The translations under genes and the position numbers were made by a program. This document shows, in pieces, positions 58,448-64,000 of a stretch of 64,000 bases of DNA. The notes under the pieces were generated by a model. The model saw only the letters and a program-made list of their open reading frames with translations. It was not told where the DNA came from and did not search any database. This stretch comes from Flavobacteriales bacterium (GTDB lineage Bacteria > Bacteroidota > Bacteroidia > Flavobacteriales_F > PHOS-HE28). The stretch covers positions 372,001-436,000 of the forward strand of contig JADJQW010000004.1 of assembly GCA_016712535.1 (NCBI GenBank), given 5' to 3'. The number at the start of each line of letters is the position of its first letter. Position 1 is the first letter of the stretch.

Positions 58448-60673
58448 ATGAAGCGAATTCTCTCGATAGGCCTCGTGCTGCTGGGCAGCGGCGTTGGTCA
58501 CGCACAGCTTTTGGTGGACGACCAGCTCACCCCGACCCAGCTCGTGCAGGACGTATTGCTGGGCACCGGAGTGGTGGTGAGCAACATCAGCTACAATGGC
58601 GTGCTCGAACCGGCTGCTGCGCAAGCCGGAAGCGCCAGTTTCACTGAGACGGGCACCAACTTGGGCCTTCCTGCTGGTGTCCTGCTCACGAGCGGCGTCA
58701 CGCAAGGCGTGGCTGGTGCCGCCTCTTTCTTCGCGAGCGGAACCAATAGCACGGGCAGCGACCCTGACTTGGCGCTTCTGGCGAACCAGACCATCAACGA
58801 CCGTGCAGTGCTCGAATTCGATTTCGTGCCTGAAGGGGATACCGTGAAGTTCCGATACGTATTCGGCTCGGAAGAATACCCCGAGTACGTGTGCACCACA
58901 TTCAATGATGCGTTCGGCTTCTTCCTCAGCGGTCCTGGCATAACCGGGCCATACCAGAACAACGCCATCAACATCGCGCTGGTGCCGAATTCCTCCATTC
59001 CCATCGCCATCAATACCGTGAATCCTGGCGTACCGGGCACCTCAGGGGGAAACGCGGCTACCTGCGCCGCCGCTGACCCTAATTGGACCAATAACAGCGT
59101 GTACTACGTGAATAATGGCGCGGGCGCCAGCATCTGCTATGATGGTTTCACCGTGGTGCTCACAGCGCGCTGGCCTGTGCAATGCGGACAGACGTATCAC
59201 ATCAAGATGGCCATTGGCGATGGCTCTGACAGCGCCTTCGACAGCGGCGTCTTCCTTGAGGCTGGCAGCTTCACCAGCACGCCTTTCGTGCCCACCCTTT
59301 CGCCAGGCCCGGGCATCATCGGCACCAATACGATAGTGGAGAGCTGCTACCCGGTCACCATCAACTTCGCTCAGACCGGGGCCGGAACCGATACCAGCGT
59401 GGTGTACATCATCACGGGCGGCACGGCAACCAGTGGGGTCGATTACGTGCCTGCCTTCCCTGATTCGCTTGTGTTCCTCCCGGGTGATTCCCTGCAGACG
59501 TTCACTTTCAACTGCCCCGTTGATATTGATGGAGACGAGACCATCATCCTGACCTTGATCAGTCCGAGCCCTTGCGCGGGCATCACCATCACGAACGAGT
59601 TCATCTTCACCATCATTCAGCCGCCGCAACTCGCCATCGTGGGTGGGCTCGCGCAGATACCTTGTGGAGGCTCGGCGACGCTCACCCCGACTTTCTCTGG
59701 TGGTTACCCGCCTTACGCGATCTCCTGGTCGGATGGCCAGACGGGCAACAGCATCACGGTGAGCCCGAACAACAGTGCCGTATACACGGCAACGGTCACG
59801 GACGATTGCGGCACCACGGCCATCGCGCAATTCTTCGTTGAATTGGATCCGTTGCCGCCGCTGAACATGGCCCTTGTTGGCCCGGGTACCGTCATGGAGT
59901 CCTGCGACAATACCGGCGTCAATTTCATCCGCCCTCAAGGCGTGCCGGGTGATGTGCCCATCGCCATCACCTTCAGTGGAGCCGCCAGCAATGGAAGCGA
60001 TTTCGTGTGGAACAGCTCCTTGGTCATCCCGGATGGCGTGCTGAACACGATCGTGCCCTTCAATCCGATCGAGGATAACATCCCTGATGACGGCGAGACC
60101 GTGACGATCACCGGCACCTACACCGATAGCTGTGGCCGCACCACTTCTGCGAGTGTGACGATAACCATCATCGATGCGCCGCTGATTTTCGTGACCACAG
60201 AGGACTTCACGGTGGAATGCCGCCCCGACAGCATGCTCATCACGGCCCTTGGCACGGGAGGCGTAGGCTCCTTGAGCTACTCCTGGTCCAATGGCACCGA
60301 TGGCCCATCGACCTATGTCAGCATGAATGAGTTCGCCAATTACACCGTGACAGTGACGGACGGATGCGGAAGGTCCGTGCAGGATGTGGTCACCATCTCC
60401 TTGATCTGCGACGTGGTCGTGCCCAATGTGTTCTCGCCCAACGGCGATGGTTACAACGACCGTTTCGTGATCGATGGGATCACCTACACGAGCAACACCG
60501 TGCGCATCTACAATCGCTGGGGCCAGCTTGTCTATGAAGCGAGCAACTACCAGAATCAATGGGATGGCGATGAGCTCCCGGATGGCACCTACTTCTATGA
60601 GGTGATCCTCTCCAACAAGAAGGATGAGCCCTACACGGGGCATCTCACGATCCTGCGCAACGGCTGGCGCTGA
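58448..60673 (+). CDS. Choice-of-anchor L domain protein with T9SS type B sorting domain (2)
   Basis: 741 residues from ATG 58448; signal peptide ending GVGHAQ. Same order as its neighbour: choice-of-anchor L (QLVQDVLLGTG, FRYVFGSEEYPEYV, NDAFGFFLSGPGI), Calx-beta-like (about 300-400), one Ig-like domain, a second Calx-beta-like segment (about 480-580), another Ig-like unit, then CHU_C (PNVFSPNGDGYNDRF ... IYNRWGQLVYE ... GTYFYEV). A tandem duplicate with a different number of middle domains. Terminated by a hairpin inside the convergent gpmI gene. Confidence 0.88.
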   Translation: MKRILSIGLVLLGSGVGHAQLLVDDQLTPTQLVQDVLLGTGVVVSNISYNGVLEPAAAQAGSASFTETGTNLGLPAGVLLTSGVTQGVAGAASFFASGTNSTGSDPDLALLANQTINDRAVLEFDFVPEGDTVKFRYVFGSEEYPEYVCTTFNDAFGFFLSGPGITGPYQNNAINIALVPNSSIPIAINTVNPGVPGTSGGNAATCAAADPNWTNNSVYYVNNGAGASICYDGFTVVLTARWPVQCGQTYHIKMAIGDGSDSAFDSGVFLEAGSFTSTPFVPTLSPGPGIIGTNTIVESCYPVTINFAQTGAGTDTSVVYIITGGTATSGVDYVPAFPDSLVFLPGDSLQTFTFNCPVDIDGDETIILTLISPSPCAGITITNEFIFTIIQPPQLAIVGGLAQIPCGGSATLTPTFSGGYPPYAISWSDGQTGNSITVSPNNSAVYTATVTDDCGTTAIAQFFVELDPLPPLNMALVGPGTVMESCDNTGVNFIRPQGVPGDVPIAITFSGAASNGSDFVWNSSLVIPDGVLNTIVPFNPIEDNIPDDGETVTITGTYTDSCGRTTSASVTITIIDAPLIFVTTEDFTVECRPDSMLITALGTGGVGSLSYSWSNGTDGPSTYVSMNEFANYTVTVTDGCGRSVQDVVTISLICDVVVPNVFSPNGDGYNDRFVIDGITYTSNTVRIYNRWGQLVYEASNYQNQWDGDELPDGTYFYEVILSNKKDEPYTGHLTILRNGWR

Positions 60674-60677
60674 GCGC

Positions 60678-62201
60678 TTATCTGACAATCAGCGAAGAGC
60701 CCGTCATCTCGACGGGCTTTTCCATACCCATCAGATCAAGGATGGTGGGTGCCACATCGGCCAGGATCCCATCACGCAAGCGCATGGGCGCATCGGCAAG
60801 CGCGATCACCGGCACCGGATTCGTGGTGTGCGCCGTGTTGGGCGAGCCATCGGCGTTCACGGCTTTGTCGGCATTGCCGTGGTCGGCGATGATCAGCACT
60901 TGGTAGCCGGAACCACGAGCAACCTCGGCTACTTGCCGGGCGCAATTATCGGTGGTCTCGACGGCTTGCACGATGGCATCGAAAACGCCCGTGTGGCCCA
61001 CCATGTCGGGATTAGCGAAGTTGAGCACCACGAGGTCCGGGGAGCCGGTCCGCAGCTCGGGCAAGATGGCATCGACGATGGCCTGGGCGCTCATGGCGGG
61101 CTGGAGGTCGTAAGTGGCCACTTTGGGTGACGGCAGCATCAGGCGGCGCTCTCCCGGGAACGGTGCTTCGCGGCCACCGCTGAAGAAGAAGGTGACATGC
61201 GGGTACTTCTCCGTTTCAGCGATTCGGATCTGCTGACGGCCAGCAAGGCTCACGGCTTCGCCCAAGGTCATGCGCAGATCGTCCTTGCGGAAGAGCGGAT
61301 GCACATCCCGGTAGGTCGCGTCATACTCCGTCATCGTGCAGTAATGGAGCCGCAACGGTACCATGTCCTGCTCGGGATAGGCCTGCTGGGTGAGCGCCTG
61401 CGTGATCTCACGGCAGCGGTCCGTGCGGAAGTTGAAGCAGATGACGGCGTCGCCTTCGGCGATCATGGCCAACGGGCGACCTTGTTCATCGACGATGGCG
61501 TGCGGTTTCATGAATTCATCCGTGATCCCTTCGGCGTAGCTGCGGTCGAAGGCCTCCAACGGCGCTTGCACGTGAGTGCCGGTGCCATGCACGAGGAGGT
61601 CGTAGGCCGCTTTCACGCGCTCCCATCGCTTATCGCGGTCCATGGCGTAGTACCTCCCTATCAGGCTTGCCACGCGAGCGCCGGTTCCGTCGATGCGTTG
61701 CAGGAAGCGCTCCATGCAAGGACGGCCGCTATGCGGATCGGTATCCCGCCCATCCGTGAATGCATGCACCAGCGTCTCCTTTACGCCGGAGGCTTGCGCA
61801 AGCCTGCAGATCGCTTCGGCGTGCGTTCGCATGCTGTGAACCCCGCCGTCGGAAAGCAGGCCCATCAGGTGAAGGCGGCGGCCGGGCTTGCGGGCCTGTT
61901 CGAATGCAGCTTGGAGCGATGGGTTGGAGCCAAGGCTGCCATCAGCGATGGCGAGGTCGATGCGCACTAGGTCCTGATGCACCACGCGCCCGGCGCCGAT
62001 GTTGAGATGCCCAACCTCGCTGTTGCCCATTTGGCCCGCAGGCAAACCCACATGGAGTCCATCGGTGCGCAACGTCGCGTGCGGAGCGTCGGCCATCAGA
62101 GAATCAAGGAATGGCGTGCGCGCCTTGGCGATCGCGTCGCTGTGATCGCCAGAGCCGATGCCCCAGCCGTCGAGGATGATGAGCACGGCTTTCTTCGACA
62201 T
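60678..62201 (-). CDS. gpmI: 2,3-bisphosphoglycerate-independent phosphoglycerate mutase
   Basis: 507 residues from ATG 62201 (preceded in frame by a GTG). Alkaline-phosphatase-like metal site: LIILDGWG at the start, the phospho-serine in GQMGNSEVGHLNIGAGR, FTDGRDTDPHSG, VICFNFRTDR and the late metal block IIADHGNAD. It interconverts 3- and 2-phosphoglycerate in glycolysis. Its start codon overlaps the stop of the histidine kinase gene (TGATG), so the two are co-transcribed, an unusual pairing. Confidence 0.96.
   Translation of the reverse strand: MSKKAVLIILDGWGIGSGDHSDAIAKARTPFLDSLMADAPHATLRTDGLHVGLPAGQMGNSEVGHLNIGAGRVVHQDLVRIDLAIADGSLGSNPSLQAAFEQARKPGRRLHLMGLLSDGGVHSMRTHAEAICRLAQASGVKETLVHAFTDGRDTDPHSGRPCMERFLQRIDGTGARVASLIGRYYAMDRDKRWERVKAAYDLLVHGTGTHVQAPLEAFDRSYAEGITDEFMKPHAIVDEQGRPLAMIAEGDAVICFNFRTDRCREITQALTQQAYPEQDMVPLRLHYCTMTEYDATYRDVHPLFRKDDLRMTLGEAVSLAGRQQIRIAETEKYPHVTFFFSGGREAPFPGERRLMLPSPKVATYDLQPAMSAQAIVDAILPELRTGSPDLVVLNFANPDMVGHTGVFDAIVQAVETTDNCARQVAEVARGSGYQVLIIADHGNADKAVNADGSPNTAHTTNPVPVIALADAPMRLRDGILADVAPTILDLMGMEKPVEMTGSSLIVR
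60698..60721 (+). terminator. Terminator for the adhesin pair, inside the gpmI 3' end
   Basis: AGCCCGTC, loop ATCTC, GACGGGCT, then TTT. It lies 25 bp after the stop at 60673 and within the last codons of the convergent gpmI gene. Confidence 0.75.
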
Positions 62202-63124
62202 CACATGGTTTTCGGGAAAGTGGCCACGAAGGTAGCCCCATGCGGGTCGGTGTCCCCCAATTCGATGCGTCCGCCGTGGCGCTGAACGAGGCGCTGCACG
62301 ACGAATAGCCCCAGCCCGGTGCCTCTATGATTGCGGGTGCCCTCATCACCCAGCCGGTAGAAGCGGTCGAAGACCTTGCTGCGCTCGGCCTTCGGTATGC
62401 CTGGGCCATGGTCAGTTACGCGCAAGCGCCAAGCTGTTTCCGATCCACTGACCATCACCTCGATGGTGGTTCCCGCCGGGGCGTACTTCACGGCATTCTC
62501 TATCAGGTTCTCAGCAATGCTCCTGAGTGCCTGCGGATCAGCATTCACCTGCAATGCGGCCGGCGCGTCCAATTGCCATTCGTGCGCTGAACCATCGCGC
62601 TGCTGCGCGCGCACCACCGCGCCGCGCACCACTTCAGCGGCATTCACGGGTTCCTTGAGCAAGGGAATCTGGACAGCTCCTTCAGCAGTGGCCGCCAGGA
62701 CCTTGTCGGTCAGCGCCGTGAGTCGATCGGCCTCCTCGATGGCCAATGCTTGGAGCGCGCGTGCATCGGATGGGCTCAAGCCCGGCCGGGAGAGCGTCTG
62801 CATCTGCAGTTTCATCGAAGCGATAGGGGTTCGCAGCTCATGAGTGATGGCAAGCAGGAAATTGCGCTGCATGGCTGCCAATCGCAGGTCGCGGCGAATG
62901 GCCAGGAATGAGATGGCGAGCACCACACCAAGGATCATCAGCGCAACGCTCGCTTCACCCAGCACCATGAGCCTGCGAGCTTGGTGGCCCAATTCCTGCC
63001 CGGATAAGCGCGCGATCTCTTCTTCGCGACGCAGCAACAGGAGAGCCCACCAGCCGAATTGCGCGATGATGTAGGCCATTGCAGCGCCCAGAAGCCATAA
63101 CGAGCGGTTCGCCGATGGAGCCAT
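62201..63124 (-). CDS. Two-TM sensor histidine kinase
   Basis: 307 residues. Helix 1 (LWLLGAAMAYIIAQFGWWALLLL) and helix 2 (about 53-75, ASVALMILGVVLAISFLAI) enclose a short periplasmic part of only about 25 residues, so it may sense membrane state or a partner protein. HisKA H-box AITHELRTPIASM; N-box NLIENAVKYA; G1 TDHGPGIP; F-box FDRFYR; G2 RGTGLGLF. No response regulator is adjacent; the next gene in the unit is gpmI. A -7-like TAACTTCGCC lies 3 nt before the ATG. Confidence 0.92.
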   Translation of the reverse strand: MAPSANRSLWLLGAAMAYIIAQFGWWALLLLRREEEIARLSGQELGHQARRLMVLGEASVALMILGVVLAISFLAIRRDLRLAAMQRNFLLAITHELRTPIASMKLQMQTLSRPGLSPSDARALQALAIEEADRLTALTDKVLAATAEGAVQIPLLKEPVNAAEVVRGAVVRAQQRDGSAHEWQLDAPAALQVNADPQALRSIAENLIENAVKYAPAGTTIEVMVSGSETAWRLRVTDHGPGIPKAERSKVFDRFYRLGDEGTRNHRGTGLGLFVVQRLVQRHGGRIELGDTDPHGATFVATFPKTM

Positions 63125-63127
63125 GGC

Positions 63128-63137
63128 GGCGAAGTTA
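63128..63137 (-). promoter_or_regulatory. -7 element 3 nt before the sensor kinase
   Basis: Reverse-strand TAACTTCGCC, one mismatch from TAnnTTTGC, ending 3 nt before ATG 63124. Confidence 0.4.
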
Positions 63138-63245
63138 CCCGGAGCAGGACTGCATGGGGGGCGCTGCCCAAGGCAGCATTACCCACATGTGGGCAATATG
63201 ATATCAGTGCATGGAGTCCCTATGAAGGCCATCCGGCGCTGTTTC

Positions 63246-63254
63246 TATCTTGCC
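63246..63254 (+). promoter_or_regulatory. -7 element of the HD hydrolase gene
   Basis: TATCTTGCC, 10 nt before ATG 63265. It argues against the TTG at 63250 as the start. Confidence 0.4.
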
Positions 63255-63264
63255 CGCTCATCCC

Positions 63265-63852
63265 ATGGACTCCAGCGGTGCGAGGGCGTATATCCTGGAG
63301 CAGTTGCGAACGCGGCTGCCCGTTGAGCGATCCTATCATAGCCTAGAGCACACCTTGGATGTGTACGCAAGTGCCATCAGCATCGCGGAGCAAGAGGGCG
63401 TTGACGGGGAAGGGCTGGTGATATTGAAGATCGCCGCTCTGTATCATGATGCGGGTTTCCTGACGCAGGACACGGACCATGAAGAGGCCGGTTGCCGAAT
63501 AGTGAAGGAAGTCCTACCGGGCTTCGGCTTCAACGAGCGGCAGATCGGGCTGATCTGCGACATGATCATGGCCACGCGGATCCCACAGAGCCCCCGGAAC
63601 AAACTCGCGCGCATTCTTTGTGATGCCGACCTTGACTACCTCGGCCGGCCCGATTTCCAGCGGATCGGGGCCACGTTGTTCAAGGAGATGCGAACCTATG
63701 GCGTGCTCAGCACGGAGCGGGAATGGAATCTGCTGCAGGAGCGCTTCATTGAGCGGCACGCGTACTTCACACAGACCAATAAGCAGCTGCGCGAACCCTT
63801 GAAGCAGGCGCATCTGGCTGAAGTGCGGGCCTGGCTCGAACGGAATCCGTGA
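63265..63852 (+). CDS. HD-domain phosphohydrolase
   Basis: 195 residues from ATG 63265. HD superfamily metal residues: YHSLEHTLDVY (His), LYHDAGF (His-Asp) and the distal Asp in CDADLDYLGR. Such proteins hydrolyse phosphoester bonds of nucleotides or second messengers; the substrate is not deducible. Followed by a hairpin terminator shared with the facing tRNA gene. Confidence 0.88.
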   Translation: MDSSGARAYILEQLRTRLPVERSYHSLEHTLDVYASAISIAEQEGVDGEGLVILKIAALYHDAGFLTQDTDHEEAGCRIVKEVLPGFGFNERQIGLICDMIMATRIPQSPRNKLARILCDADLDYLGRPDFQRIGATLFKEMRTYGVLSTEREWNLLQERFIERHAYFTQTNKQLREPLKQAHLAEVRAWLERNP

Positions 63853-63866
63853 CTGTTGCGAACGAA

Positions 63867-63891
63867 GAGACCCTGGCGCAGCCAGGGTCTC
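63867..63891. terminator. Bidirectional hairpin terminator
   Basis: GAGACCCTGGC, loop GCA, GCCAGGGTCTC: perfect 11-bp stem between the HD gene and the convergent tRNA gene. Confidence 0.8.
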
Positions 63892-63894
63892 CGG

Positions 63895-63967
63895 TGGTGC
63901 CTCCCAGAATCGAACTGGGGACACATGGATTTTCAATCCATTGCTCTACCAGCTGAGCTAAGGCACC
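63895..63967 (-). tRNA. tRNA-Phe (GAA)
   Basis: 73 nt on the reverse strand. Acceptor stem GGTGCCT pairs with AGGCACC; D-arm AGCTCAGCTGGTAGAGC; anticodon loop with GAA between TGGAT and ATCCA; T-loop GTTCGATTC; discriminator A at 63895. The 3' CCA is not encoded. Confidence 0.96.
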
Positions 63968-64000
63968 GTTTCCTTTGCGCCGCTCAGCACTTGCGCGAAA

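Noticed and set aside
1..64000. CRISPR arrays, transposases, prophage, rRNA
   Set aside because: No regularly spaced direct repeats with spacers, no transposase or integrase proteins, and no rRNA-like sequence were seen.

Overview
The window comes from a GC-rich member of the Bacteroidota, most likely a Flavobacteriales-type genome. The evidence is seven secreted proteins with type IX secretion (T9SS) C-terminal sorting domains, a methionine synthase split into two genes, a propeller-sensor/LytTR signalling pair, Wzi-like outer-membrane proteins, an IscA-like gene followed by sufB, and repeated occurrences of the Bacteroidota -7 promoter element (TAnnTTTG-like) instead of E. coli-type promoters. 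Shine-Dalgarno sequences are not obvious. The genus cannot be named from this sequence. There are no rRNA genes, CRISPR arrays, transposases or phage genes; one tRNA (Phe, GAA) lies at the right edge.

Layout. 1-4076: split methionine synthase (metH N-half, cut by the window edge, and metH C-half), separated by a ~95-bp dispersed repeat and a lower-GC orphan CdiI-like immunity gene. 4109-9084: OmpA-like protein, TolC-like efflux protein, aldehyde dehydrogenase and tsaB. 9092-16214: housekeeping and hypothetical genes (YD-repeat-like protein, DUF255 thioredoxin-fold protein, LEA-2 lipoprotein, NYN/LOTUS protein, DUF1801, aminopeptidase P, a small GldL-like membrane protein). 16287-18628: a large T9SS cargo protein and a two-gene small operon, one gene of which is only 50 codons. 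19075-24876: LytTR response regulator, beta-propeller histidine kinase, tiny lipoprotein, helical protein. 24873-38377: thiL, a short DnaE polymerase, an ABC exporter whose permease is fused to an M1 aminopeptidase, two T9SS propeller proteins and a Y-family polymerase. 38809-42498: sufA-like and sufB behind a palindromic operator candidate, then a second copy of the dispersed repeat followed by a low-GC two-gene cassette. 42650-45871: NadR-like ATPase, T9SS protein, lycopene cyclase. 45875-53236: a reverse-strand surface-polysaccharide cluster (Wzi-like, WecA/MraY-like, Wzi-like, fcl, gmd, cysQ). 53319-64000: small genes (zinc ribbon, CsaA), an M20 peptidase, two tandem choice-of-anchor-L adhesin-like proteins, gpmI, a sensor kinase, an HD hydrolase and tRNA-Phe.

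The most unusual signals are: (i) palindromic DNA elements inserted in frame inside two essential-type enzymes (one in metH, three in the short dnaE), resembling the palindromic elements described in Rickettsia; (ii) a ~95-bp repeat with GCGTG/CACGC ends sitting directly after a core gene at two places where an expected gene neighbourhood is interrupted, each followed by lower-GC cargo; (iii) -7 promoter elements ending only 3-10 nt before the ATG of many genes, which predicts leaderless or nearly leaderless mRNAs, including one divergent pair whose start codons share the tetranucleotide CATG; and (iv) an 8+8 palindrome between the promoter and start of the suf genes.

Genes are tightly packed. 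ATGA-type overlaps join several co-directional pairs, and several convergent pairs overlap at their stop codons. Long antisense reading frames are frequent because of the high GC content and were not annotated. GC statements are by eye, not computed.
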